64,000 bases of DNA from Pseudomonas sp. UBA1879. GTDB lineage: Bacteria > Pseudomonadota > Gammaproteobacteria > Pseudomonadales > Pseudomonadaceae. Of this stretch, positions 17,793 through 25,968 are shown piece after piece. Made by a program: the position numbers and the translations under genes. The stretch lies in assembly GCF_002338065.1 (NCBI RefSeq), contig NZ_DDHJ01000024.1, positions 57,697 to 121,696 on the forward strand, read 5' to 3'. The notes beneath the pieces are model-generated. The model was given only the letters and a program-made list of their open reading frames with translations, searched no databases and was not told where the DNA came from. How positions within the stretch are numbered: position 1 is the first letter of the stretch; each line of letters opens with the position of its first letter.

Positions 17793-17962
17793 GTCAAAGG
17801 CCGCCGGGCACGAACGCTATAGGGGGCTCGGGTCAGCGCGTTCGATCGCAGCGGTGTCTTGCGGCGCGGGGCATCACTCCCACGACAAAGAGACGCGGAA
17901 TTATCCAGATTGCGAAAAAAATTTCAACCTGCTTTTATGGATCTTTTATAAAGGAGAGCCAG

Positions 17963-19000
17963 ATGGACTATCGCAAACTGGGCAGAACCGACCTGAATGT
18001 CAGCGCTATCTGCCTCGGCACGATGACCTGGGGCGAGCAAAACACCGAGTCAGAGGCCTTCGCCCAGATCCAGCGGGCAAAAGATGCGGGCATCAACTTC
18101 ATGGACACCGCTGAGATGTACCCGGTACCGCCGAAGAAGGAAACCTATGCCAGCACCGAGACCATCATCGGCAACTGGTTCAAGAAGAGCGGCGATCGCG
18201 CCGACTGGATCCTCGCCAGCAAGATCGCCGGCCCCGGCAACGGCATCGATTACGTCCGCGACGGCCAATTGAAATTCAACCGCGACCACATCGTGGCCGC
18301 TGTGGATGCCAGCCTCAAGCGCCTGCAAACTGACTACCTGGACTTGTATCAGTTGCACTGGCCGGAGCGCAGCACCAACTTTTTCGGCAAGCTGGGCTAC
18401 ACCCACAGCGACGAGCCCTTCACGCCCTTGCTGGAAACCCTGCAGGTGCTGGACGAGCAAGTCAAAGCGGGCAAGATCCGCCACGTCGGTCTGTCCAACG
18501 AGACGCCGTGGGGCACGATGAAGTACCTCGCGGAATCCGACGCCCACGGCCTGGTGCGCCCGGTCTCGATCCAGAACCCATACAACCTGCTCAACCGCAG
18601 CTTTGAAGTGGGTCTGGCAGAGGTCGCCCTTCGCGAGCAATGCGGGCTGTTGGCCTATTCGCCCATGGCCTTCGGCTTGCTCTCTGGCAAATACGCTGAC
18701 GGCGCGCGTCCGCCGAAAGGCCGCCTGAGCCTGTACAGCCGTTTCACCCGCTACTTCAACCCGCAATCGGAAGCGGCTTGCGCCCGGTACGTCGCGCTGG
18801 CTCGCGAGCATGGCCTGGACCCGGCCCAACTGGCGTTGGCATTCGTCACCAGCCGTGCGTTCGTGACCAGCAACATCATCGGCGCCACCACACTGGAGCA
18901 GCTGGAGAGGAACCTGGCGAGCGCGGATTTGGTGTTGTCGGAAGAAGTGCTGGCGGGGATCGAGGCGATTCACAAGGATCAGCCCAACCCTGCGCCGTAA
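17963..19000 (+). CDS. tas: Tas-type NADP(H)-dependent aldo-keto reductase
   Basis: This cytoplasmic oxidoreductase closely resembles E. coli Tas over its whole length (GTMTWGEQN, MDTAEMYPVPP, LDLYQLHWPER, NPYNLLNRSFEVGLAEV). The AKR catalytic residues are visible as Asp48, Tyr53, Lys87 and His132. The physiological substrate is unknown. The start ATG at 17963 has AAGGAG upstream and a family-like N-terminus MDYRKLGRTDLNVS, so I prefer it to 17786. It stands alone between rplM and a REP pair, in a block not usual at this place. Confidence 0.9.
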   Translation: MDYRKLGRTDLNVSAICLGTMTWGEQNTESEAFAQIQRAKDAGINFMDTAEMYPVPPKKETYASTETIIGNWFKKSGDRADWILASKIAGPGNGIDYVRDGQLKFNRDHIVAAVDASLKRLQTDYLDLYQLHWPERSTNFFGKLGYTHSDEPFTPLLETLQVLDEQVKAGKIRHVGLSNETPWGTMKYLAESDAHGLVRPVSIQNPYNLLNRSFEVGLAEVALREQCGLLAYSPMAFGLLSGKYADGARPPKGRLSLYSRFTRYFNPQSEAACARYVALAREHGLDPAQLALAFVTSRAFVTSNIIGATTLEQLERNLASADLVLSEEVLAGIEAIHKDQPNPAP

Positions 19001-19008
19001 GGTCATCT

Positions 19009-19141
19009 GTAGGAGCGCGGCTTATCCCGGAATCTGCCGTGAACCGGCAGTCATCCCGACAAATGCGGTTTCTCATGCACACCGCATTTATCGCATTTAC
19101 GGCGGGTTCCCCGCCGATCGCGGGACAAGCCACGCTTCTAC
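19009..19141. repeat. REP-like inverted pair
   Basis: GTAGGAGCGCGGCTTATCCCG at the left and its near-complement CGCGGGACAAGCCACGCTTCTAC at the right form an imperfect inverted pair with further inverted segments inside. It lies between the convergent tas and acyl-CoA dehydrogenase genes. Confidence 0.8.
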
Positions 19142-19159
19142 ACAGGCCAACCTTCGGAG

Positions 19160-20296
19160 CTACAACGAGCGCGCAATGATCTCCTTCATGATTTCGTTGG
19201 TCCCCGCATAAATCCGCTGCACCCGCGCATCCGCCCAAGCTCGCGCAATCGGGTATTCCCACATGAAGCCGTAACCGCCGTGAAGCTGCACGCACTCGTC
19301 GAGCACCTTGCACTGCAGGTCGGTAGCCCAATACTTGGCCATTGCCGCCGTAGGGACGTCCAGCTTGCCTTCAAGATGCAGCTCAAGACAGCGGTCGATG
19401 AACACCCGACCGATCTGCACTTCAGTGGCGATTTCCGCCAGCTTGAAGCGGGTGTTTTGAAAATCGGCGATGGCCTGGCCAAAAGCCTTGCGCTCGCGGG
19501 TGTACTCCAGCGTCCACTGCAACGCCGCCTCGGCCGAGGCAATCGCACCAATGGCCACGGTCAACCGCTCTTGCGGCAGTTCCTGCATGAGGTACGCGAA
19601 GCCCATCCCGGGTTGGCCCAGCAAGTTTTCCTTGGGCACGCGCACGTCCTGAAAGAACAGCTCCGAGGTGTCCTGGGCCTTCATGCCGACCTTTTCCAGG
19701 CGTTTGCCCTTTTCGAACCCAGGTGTGCCCGCCTCTACCAAAAACAGGCTCGTGCCTTTCGCGCCGGCCTTGGGATCGGTTTTGGCGACGACGATCACCA
19801 GGTCCGCGAGAAAGCCATTGGTGATGAACGTCTTCGAGCCATTGATCACGTACTCGTCGCCGTCCGGCACCGCCGTGGTCTTCACTCCTTGCAGATCAGA
19901 ACCCGCACCCGGCTCGGTCATCGCGATGGCCGTCACGATCTCGCCCGAGACCATTTTCGGCAGGTACTTCTGCTTCAAGGCTTCGCTGCCGTAATGGAGG
20001 ATGTAGGGCGCGACAATGTCCGAATGCAGGGAAAATCCGATACCGGTCAGGCCGAGTCGGTAGATTTCCTCGATCACGACCGTGGTGTAGAGAAAGTCAG
20101 CGGCCATGCCGCCGTATTCCTCAGGCAGGTGCGAACACAACATGCCCTGCTCGCCCGCGCGGTTCCACAGTGTGCGGTCGATGTGCCCCTGCTTCTCCCA
20201 TTGCGCGTGAAACGGCGCGGCTTGCTGCTCCAGAAACTTGCGGACGCTGTCGCGGAAAAGCTCATGCTCGGAGCTGAAAAGTGTTCTTGGCAGCAT
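19160..20296 (-). CDS. Acyl-CoA dehydrogenase, long-chain type active site
   Basis: This flavoprotein oxidises an acyl-CoA to the 2-enoyl-CoA and passes electrons to ETF. The 378-residue protein has the N-terminal helical domain, FAD/substrate motifs AIAMTEPGAGSDL and GSKTFITNG, and the C-terminal GGYGFMWEYPIAR. At the usual short/medium-chain base position the motif is YAGTNEI, with Ala in place of Glu. The sequence LPQERL (Glu243) matches the alternative base position known from long-chain and isovaleryl-type enzymes. Start MLPRTLFSSEHE at 20296; the longer frame from 20626 overlaps the divergent regulator gene. Substrate unknown. Confidence 0.88.
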   Translation of the reverse strand: MLPRTLFSSEHELFRDSVRKFLEQQAAPFHAQWEKQGHIDRTLWNRAGEQGMLCSHLPEEYGGMAADFLYTTVVIEEIYRLGLTGIGFSLHSDIVAPYILHYGSEALKQKYLPKMVSGEIVTAIAMTEPGAGSDLQGVKTTAVPDGDEYVINGSKTFITNGFLADLVIVVAKTDPKAGAKGTSLFLVEAGTPGFEKGKRLEKVGMKAQDTSELFFQDVRVPKENLLGQPGMGFAYLMQELPQERLTVAIGAIASAEAALQWTLEYTRERKAFGQAIADFQNTRFKLAEIATEVQIGRVFIDRCLELHLEGKLDVPTAAMAKYWATDLQCKVLDECVQLHGGYGFMWEYPIARAWADARVQRIYAGTNEIMKEIIARSL

Positions 20297-20443
20297 GGGA
20301 CACCTTGGCGTGGGGAATGGTCGAACACGGGTTGCTGCGAGAGCGTATGCCGTGGCGATTGACGACGACACTGGACACATCCGACAAAAAATAAGACGAT
20401 CACGCCGTTGCTTGACCACTTTCCCATATAAGAACAACAGATT

Positions 20444-21439
20444 ATGTCTATTCAGCACAACGTGCCGTTGCGGCGCGTCAGCATCCTCGCGATCGACGGG
20501 ATCTTCGCCTCCACTCTGACCCAGGCCAAGGATTTCTTCCATCTGGCCAGCCTGCGCTACGGCAAACAGCTGGGCCAAGGCCTCAAGGCCGCGTTTGAAA
20601 CCCGCCTCGTCAGCCCCGACGGGCAACAGGTGCGCAGCTTCAGTGAAGTGGTGTTACCGGTAGACGGCGCACTGGAAAACGCCGACATCATCATCCTCCC
20701 CGCCTTCGTCGACAACTTCGACACCTTGCGTGCCCGCTATCCGCAGATTCTGCCGTGGCTGCGCGAGCAACACGCAAGGGGCGCCGTGCTGTGCGGCGAA
20801 GCCAGCGGGGTGTTCTGGCTGGCCGAGGCGGGCCTGCTGGATGGCAAGGAGGCGACCACCTACTGGCGCTTCTTCAATGAGTTCGCCGAACGCTTCCCGA
20901 ATGTTTTGTTGAATCAGGAAAAACACCTGACTGACGCGGACAATCTTTACTGCGCGGGCGGCACGATTTCGGCGTGCGACCTTTACATTTATTTGATCGA
21001 ACGTTTCTGCGGCGCCAACGTTGCGCAGACGGTCGCGCGGGACATTCTTTATGAAGTCCAGCGCAGCTATTCACCAGGACGTATGGGCTTTGGCGGGCAG
21101 AAGCTGCATCAGGACGTGATCATCCTGCAAATCCAGCACTGGCTTGAGGAGCATTTCGCCGACAAATTCCGCTTCGAAGACGTAGCGCGGGAACACGGCA
21201 TGAGCATTCGCAACTTCATGCGCCGCTTTCAGACCGCCACCGGCGACAAGCCGCTGCACTATCTGCAACGCCTGCGCATCGAGACGGCGAAAGGCTTGCT
21301 ATCAGGCTCGCGCAAAAGCATCAAGACCATCAGCTACGAAGTCGGCTACGACGACGCCAGCTTCTTCGCGCGGCTGTTCCGCCAGCATACGGAACTGTCG
21401 CCCAATCAGTATCGCCAGCAATTTCAGCAGGCCGCCTAA
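20444..21439 (+). CDS. GlxA-type AraC-family transcriptional regulator
   Basis: The 331-residue protein joins an N-terminal DJ-1/PfpI-like domain (about 10-195) to a C-terminal AraC double helix-turn-helix (about 225-325, with KSIKTISYEVGYDDASFFARLFRQ). The PfpI nucleophile region reads CGEASGVFWLAEAG, in which the usual Cys before Gly-x-Phe is not kept, so it is probably a sensor and not an enzyme. It is divergent from the acyl-CoA dehydrogenase gene, which it may control. The inducer cannot be told from sequence. Confidence 0.88.
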   Translation: MSIQHNVPLRRVSILAIDGIFASTLTQAKDFFHLASLRYGKQLGQGLKAAFETRLVSPDGQQVRSFSEVVLPVDGALENADIIILPAFVDNFDTLRARYPQILPWLREQHARGAVLCGEASGVFWLAEAGLLDGKEATTYWRFFNEFAERFPNVLLNQEKHLTDADNLYCAGGTISACDLYIYLIERFCGANVAQTVARDILYEVQRSYSPGRMGFGGQKLHQDVIILQIQHWLEEHFADKFRFEDVAREHGMSIRNFMRRFQTATGDKPLHYLQRLRIETAKGLLSGSRKSIKTISYEVGYDDASFFARLFRQHTELSPNQYRQQFQQAA

Positions 21440-21450
21440 GAGCAGCATCA

Positions 21451-21602
21451 AGCTGCAAGCTGCGAGCTTCAAGCTGCAAGAGGGATCAGCAGTGGGTTCG
21501 CCGAATCTGTCCGGCCAATCGACGGTAGCGTCCGAAAATCGCTACCATCGGCATGACAGAAGAGTACAGAAGAATCACCGCGCCCTCTTGCAGCTTGCAG
21601 CT
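21451..21602. repeat. AGCTGCAAG-type intergenic inverted repeat
   Basis: Reiterated AGCTGCAAGCTGCGAGCTTC and AAGCTGCAAGAG at 21451-21482 is mirrored by CTCTTGCAGCTTGCAGCT at 21585-21602. This is a different sequence family from the GTAGGAGCG repeats elsewhere in the window. It separates the convergent GlxA-type regulator and zapE. Confidence 0.75.
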
Positions 21603-21620
21603 CAAAACTCGCCGCTGCTT

Positions 21621-22715
21621 CTAAGGCTTGTGCGCCCGAGACAGGAACTCGTGAGATTGCATTTCCAGCAAGCGGCTGAGCGTGCGCTGGAATTCGAAGT
21701 TAAGACGTCCGCCGGTGTACAGGTCTTTCAGCTCGACTTCGGCAGAGATGATCAGCTTGACGTTGCGGTCGTAGAACTCGTCGACCATGTTGATGAAACG
21801 ACGGGCGATGTCGTCGGTGGTGACGCTCATCTGCTCGACGCCGCTGAGCAACACCGCGTGGAAGATCTTGCCGAGTTCGATGTAATCGTTCTGGCTGCGA
21901 GGGCCGTCGCACAGCTCACGGAAGTCGAACCAGGCCACGTCGTCACAGGTGCGCAGCGCCTTGATCTGACGGTTTTCGATGATCAATACATCGTTTTCGA
22001 TGGCTTTAGTGCATTCAGGAGTCAGCGCGCGGAAGCTTTTGCGCATGCTGTCCTGAGCAGCCTCGTTCAGCGGGAAGTGGAACAACTCGGCCTGTTCCAG
22101 ATGACGCAGACGGTAATCCACGCCGCTGTCGACGTTGACGATTTCGGTGTTCTGCTTGATCAGCGCGATGGCGGGCAGGAAGCGCGCTCGTTGCAGGCCG
22201 TCTTTGTACAGACCGTCCGGCACGATGTTCGAGGTGGCCACCAGGGTCACGCCGTTCTTGAACAGCTCTTCCATCAGCGTGCCGAGGATCATGGCGTCGG
22301 TGATGTCGGAAACGAAAAATTCGTCGAAGCAGATGACCCGCGCTTCGCCCGCGAACTGCTTGGCGATCAGCGTCAGCGGGTTCTTCTCGCCCTTGAGATT
22401 CTTCATTTCTTCGTGCACGCGCTTCATGAAGCGGTGGAAGTGCGTGCGCATCTTGTCTTCGAACGGCAGCGCTTCGAAGAACGTGTCGACCAGGTAGGTC
22501 TTGCCACGGCCGACGCCACCCCAGAAATACAGGCCTTTGATCACCGTGACTTCTTTCTTGCCGAACAGCTTGCCGAACAGGCCAGGCTTGTTCTGATGGG
22601 CAGCGACCAGATCGTCGTACAGCCGTTGCAAATGGCGCACAGCGTTTTCCTGAGCGGCATCGTGGAAGAATTCAGGTTTCTTGAGATCGTTTTGATAACT
22701 TTCTAAGGGCGTCAT
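21621..22715 (-). CDS. zapE: ZapE, AFG1-like cell division ATPase
   Basis: ZapE is an ATPase found at the constricting division site; AFG1 relatives act in protein quality control. The 364-residue protein has Walker A GGVGRGKT at residues 66-73, Walker B ICFDEFFVSD and the sensor region VATSNIVPDGLY, followed by the family C-terminal half. It lies downstream of trpS on the same strand with a 61-base gap. Confidence 0.93.
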   Translation of the reverse strand: MTPLESYQNDLKKPEFFHDAAQENAVRHLQRLYDDLVAAHQNKPGLFGKLFGKKEVTVIKGLYFWGGVGRGKTYLVDTFFEALPFEDKMRTHFHRFMKRVHEEMKNLKGEKNPLTLIAKQFAGEARVICFDEFFVSDITDAMILGTLMEELFKNGVTLVATSNIVPDGLYKDGLQRARFLPAIALIKQNTEIVNVDSGVDYRLRHLEQAELFHFPLNEAAQDSMRKSFRALTPECTKAIENDVLIIENRQIKALRTCDDVAWFDFRELCDGPRSQNDYIELGKIFHAVLLSGVEQMSVTTDDIARRFINMVDEFYDRNVKLIISAEVELKDLYTGGRLNFEFQRTLSRLLEMQSHEFLSRAHKP

Positions 22716-22776
22716 ATTCGCTGGCTAGGGAGCAAAAACGGGCCGCCACTGTAGCGATGGCCCGCTGTAATGGCAA

Positions 22777-24126
22777 TTAATCCTGTTGTGGCGCCAAGGC
22801 CAGCTTCAGGCTCTCGACCGCAGCGTCGCGGGCAGTGGCGTCGGCGAACGTCGGACTGTCAGCCATGCACGCACCTTCCAGCCATACCGTGAAGCCGTTG
22901 CCTTCTGTCCGAATGTCCAGCGCGCCACCCTGTTGCAGCTGTTTGGTCACAGCGCCGGCAGCCTTGCCGTCGGCGAAGGTGCGCGACAGCAGCAGCTGCT
23001 CGCCGTCCGCGGCCAGCAACCGAAAACGGAAGCTGCCGTCGTCTTCACGGAAGCTGACGAAGCGTGCACCCTTGCTGGCTTTTTTCTTGGTCGCGGCGAC
23101 GGTCTGCGTGGTCTCGCGAAATGAGCGCAGCCCCACCGCTTCACGCAACTCACCCAGGAACGGCGTGGCGATACGGCGGGCTTTCTGCGCACCGGCCAGC
23201 AGAATGTCTTCCAGATCGGCGGGACGCTCGATCAGACGATGGTAATTCTCGCGCGCCTCGCTCAGTTCGCTGTCGAGCAACTGGAACAGGCGCTGTTTGG
23301 CATCTCCCCAACCCAGGCCTTGCAGCAGATCAGCGCGGAATTCGTCGCTTTGGGCTTTGCTGGCGAAGGCCTGATACAGGGTGAACAGGTGCGAATTGTC
23401 CGGGTCCTTGGCTTCGCCCGGCAGACGCGAGTCGGTGACGATGCGCGAGATCGCGTCCCTCATCTCCTTCGCGCTGCTGAACAGCGGAATCGTGTTGTCG
23501 TAGCTCTTCGACATCTTGCGACCGTCGAGACCCGGCAGCGTCGCCACGCTCTCTTCGATCAGCGCTTCCGGCATGACGAAGAATTCCTTGCCCTGACCGA
23601 ACAGATGGTTGAAGCGCTGGCCAATGTCGCGGGCCATTTCGACGTGTTGAATCTGGTCGCGCCCCACTGGCACTTGGTGGGCGTTGAACATGAGGATGTC
23701 GGCGGCCATCAGCACCGGGTAGCTGAACAGGCCCATGGTCACGCCCGCATCCGGGTCTTCACCGGCTTCGACGTTCTTGTCCACGGACGCTTTGTAGGCG
23801 TGAGCGCGATTGAGCAGGCCTTTGCCCGCGACGCAGGTCAACAGCCAGGTCAGCTCAGGGATTTCCGGAATGTCGGACTGGCGATAGAAGGTCACGCGAT
23901 CCACGTCCAGACCGGCGGCCAGCCAGGTCGCGGCGATTTCCAGACGCGAGCGCTGAATGCGCAACGGGTCATCGCATTTGATCAGGGCATGATAGTCAGC
24001 CAGAAAGTAGAACGAATCGGCATCGCTCTGGCGGCTGGCAACGATGGCCGGGCGAATGGCACCGGCGTAGTTGCCCAAGTGGGGCGTACCGGTGGTGGTG
24101 ATACCGGTCAGGATACGAGTGGTCAT
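22777..24126 (-). CDS. trpS: Tryptophanyl-tRNA synthetase with C-terminal extension
   Basis: TrpRS charges tRNA-Trp. The class I signature appears as TGTPHLGNY (HIGH-like) at residues 12-20 and KMSKS at 204-208. The catalytic part ends near residue 340, the usual end of bacterial TrpRS. A Lys-rich linker (TKKKASKG) then leads to about 95 extra residues with the pattern DGSFRFRLLAADGEQLLLSRTFADGKAA, which resembles the YegP/DUF1508 fold. The total of 449 residues is long for the enzyme. ATG at 24126 gives the expected N-terminus. Confidence 0.95.
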   Translation of the reverse strand: MTTRILTGITTTGTPHLGNYAGAIRPAIVASRQSDADSFYFLADYHALIKCDDPLRIQRSRLEIAATWLAAGLDVDRVTFYRQSDIPEIPELTWLLTCVAGKGLLNRAHAYKASVDKNVEAGEDPDAGVTMGLFSYPVLMAADILMFNAHQVPVGRDQIQHVEMARDIGQRFNHLFGQGKEFFVMPEALIEESVATLPGLDGRKMSKSYDNTIPLFSSAKEMRDAISRIVTDSRLPGEAKDPDNSHLFTLYQAFASKAQSDEFRADLLQGLGWGDAKQRLFQLLDSELSEARENYHRLIERPADLEDILLAGAQKARRIATPFLGELREAVGLRSFRETTQTVAATKKKASKGARFVSFREDDGSFRFRLLAADGEQLLLSRTFADGKAAGAVTKQLQQGGALDIRTEGNGFTVWLEGACMADSPTFADATARDAAVESLKLALAPQQD

Positions 24127-24154
24127 GGCGGGTCGCTTATTCTGGGTGCGGCAA

Positions 24155-24784
24155 TCAGTTCGAGAGGCGCGGCAGGACCAGATCCTTGAGGTCGGTCAGC
24201 TTGCCGTGAAAAAAGTGTCCGCATTCTGCCACTTTCAGCAGCTCATGGGGACGCGAGAGTGCGTCAGACCAGGCATATACGAGTTGTGGGTCAACGACTT
24301 CATCGGTTTCAGGCTGAATCAACGTCAGTTGCCCTTTTTGCGGGAGGGCGCTTGGGTCGGCAATGCGCATGACGGCAGGCGCGACCATGAACAGATGATT
24401 GAGCGTTTCGCCCTTGGCTTCGAGACGCCCGCCTAGCGTCGCCGCGACAAACCCGCCGAAAGAGAAACCGAACAGTGTCATGGGCAGGTCCGGGTGTTTT
24501 TCGCGAAACCAGGTGGCAGCGGCTTGCGCATCATCGACTTCGCCCTGCCCCATGTCCGAACTGCCAGCGCTTGCGCCGACACCCCGGTAGTTGAAACGCA
24601 AGGTGATGTAACCGGCGTCGCGCGCGGTGCGTTGCAGGGTCGAGATGACCTTGTTGAGCATCGTGCCGCCCTGAACCGGGTTAGGATGGCAGATCAGCGC
24701 AAGGCCTTTGGCCCCTTCCAGGTCCAGGTAAAGGGCTTCGAGTTGGCCCACCGGGCCGTCGATGAATACAGGGGTTTCACGCAT
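24155..24784 (-). CDS. Alpha/beta hydrolase, COG2945-like
   Basis: A 209-residue cytoplasmic hydrolase of the dienelactone-hydrolase-like group. The nucleophile elbow GFSFGG places Ser108, and a C-terminal His is in AECGHFFHG. The N-terminal CHPNPVQGGTM and FNYRGVGAS strings are typical of this group of uncharacterised proteins. The start ATG at 24784 (MRETPVF) is preferred to the TTG at 24790. It lies 28 bases upstream of trpS on the same strand, so probably co-transcribed. Substrate unknown. Confidence 0.8.
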   Translation of the reverse strand: MRETPVFIDGPVGQLEALYLDLEGAKGLALICHPNPVQGGTMLNKVISTLQRTARDAGYITLRFNYRGVGASAGSSDMGQGEVDDAQAAATWFREKHPDLPMTLFGFSFGGFVAATLGGRLEAKGETLNHLFMVAPAVMRIADPSALPQKGQLTLIQPETDEVVDPQLVYAWSDALSRPHELLKVAECGHFFHGKLTDLKDLVLPRLSN

Positions 24785-24929
24785 GAGCAAGAATGAACTC
24801 CGTGACCTTCAATTGGGTCGACTCGTCTAGCTGATTGTCTGCGGCTGGCATGTCGGCGACGCGTCGCCGCTATACAGCGCAGGTTCGAGCCGTTAACGTA
24901 AAGCAAAGCCGTTTATAGAGGAAGGACTC

Positions 24930-25367
24930 GTGGATTACTCGCTCTTAGTTTGGTTGCTGCCGACTATCGCCCTGATCGTTGGTGTGGCCATCGGTTTCTT
25001 CGTGGCGCGTGCGCTGCCCCATGCCGCGCCTAACAGCACTCAGCGCCAGCTGGATGACGTTCAGGAGCGTTTCGACACGTATCAGAACGAGGTGGTCACT
25101 CACTTCAACAGTACGGCTAATCTGGTGCAAAAGCTGTCCCAGAGCTATCAGGATGTTCAGGAACATTTGGCCGAAGGCGCGAACCGTCTGGCCACCGACG
25201 ACATCACCCGTCAACGGCTGCTCGCCGCGCTGCATCCGGATGCCCTGCAAGCGCACCGCGACCGTCTGACACCGCCCCGCACCGCTGCGGAACCGCCCCG
25301 TGATTACGCGCCGAAAGCGCCGAATACACCGGGCATGCTGGACGAGCATTACGGCTTGAAGAAGTAA
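24930..25367 (+). CDS. zapG: ZapG/YhcB family inner-membrane protein (DUF1043)
   Basis: The YhcB/ZapG family links division and envelope synthesis in Enterobacteria. The 145-residue protein begins with one membrane helix (about 5-28, LLVWLLPTIALIVGVAIGFFVAR), followed by a predicted coiled coil with the family stretch HFNSTANLVQKLSQSYQDVQEHLAEGA and a Pro-rich tail ending DEHYGLKK. The start codon is GTG at 24930, with GGAAGGA just upstream. A strong terminator follows. Confidence 0.9.
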   Translation: MDYSLLVWLLPTIALIVGVAIGFFVARALPHAAPNSTQRQLDDVQERFDTYQNEVVTHFNSTANLVQKLSQSYQDVQEHLAEGANRLATDDITRQRLLAALHPDALQAHRDRLTPPRTAAEPPRDYAPKAPNTPGMLDEHYGLKK

Positions 25368-25382
25368 GCAATCCCACATCGA

Positions 25383-25420
25383 AAGCCCGCGCCTGAGGTG
25401 ATCAGGGGCGGGCTTTTTTG
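25383..25420 (+). terminator. Rho-independent terminator of zapG
   Basis: The stem pairs AAGCCCGCGCCTGA with TCAGGGGCGGGCTT around a five-base loop and is followed by TTTTTT. It starts 15 bases after the zapG stop. Confidence 0.9.
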
Positions 25421-25516
25421 TGGAGTCTCGGAAATGCCCTACGGATTTATCGGACACCCCCGGTTACGCCTGTTTTCGAAAGCCCCTAAGCTCTGCCACG
25501 GTTTTCGGGAGGGGTC

Positions 25517-25693
25517 ATGCACATCATCAAAACAGTCGCAGCGTGCATGGCCCTGACGGGTTGCGTTTCAGCGGATTGCGTCAAGGATTGCTACATCACG
25601 GAGCAACGGGAGTATGAGACGCGGTGGGAACAGCTGTGCGAGAAGCACACGTTTGATCAGCGGTGTGAGGGGCGTTCGCCGCCGATGATGTAG
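25517..25693 (+). CDS. Small Cys-rich lipoprotein candidate (58 residues)
   Basis: An ATG at 25517 preceded by GGGAGGGG opens a 58-codon frame ending at TAG 25691-25693. The product starts MHIIKTVAACMALTGC, a short lipoprotein signal with lipobox LTGC at Cys16. Four more Cys residues follow at 21, 25, 42 and 52, giving a CVKDC motif, and the body is charged (YITEQREYETRWEQLCEKH). I do not recognise a family. The ribosome site, signal and isolated position between a terminator and a repeat support a real gene, but no homology could be tested. Confidence 0.6.
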   Translation: MHIIKTVAACMALTGCVSADCVKDCYITEQREYETRWEQLCEKHTFDQRCEGRSPPMM

Positions 25694-25705
25694 TGAGTCT
25701 TCGAT

Positions 25706-25900
25706 TCTGGCCGTAGGCAGTAGGCGCAAGCTTGCTCGCGATCGGCGGCGAAGCCGTCGTGAACCCGGTCAATGCGGTGTATCAGGCAAATTGCGCGATC
25801 AGGTTTTTTTGCTGCCGCTGCAGTCGGACGCGACCCCGGGCCGATCATAGGTAAGGTGGAGCGCCACCCCGGCACTCCTACGGCCTCCAGCCAGAAGCGG
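25706..25900. repeat. Degenerate REP-like region downstream of the small lipoprotein frame
   Basis: The segment contains GGCGCAAGCTTGCTCGCGATCGGCGGCGAAGCCGTCG and later CACTCCTACGGCCTCCAGCC, pieces seen in REP-type repeats elsewhere in this window. Arm symmetry is poor, so it appears decayed. No gene is seen between 25694 and the cysNC terminator. Confidence 0.5.
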
Positions 25901-25923
25901 ATTGACGTAATCCCCAAGCAACA

Positions 25924-25953
25924 AAAAACCCGCCATCATGGGCGGGTCTTTTG
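25924..25953 (-). terminator. Rho-independent terminator of cysD-cysNC
   Basis: On the minus strand GACCCGCC-CATGAT-GGCGGGTT is followed by a T-run, 16 bases after the cysNC stop. Confidence 0.88.
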
Positions 25954-25968
25954 TGTAGCAGGCAACGC

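Noticed and set aside
21492..22706. 404-codon plus-strand frame opposite zapE
   Set aside because: Antisense to zapE and starting in a repeat region.
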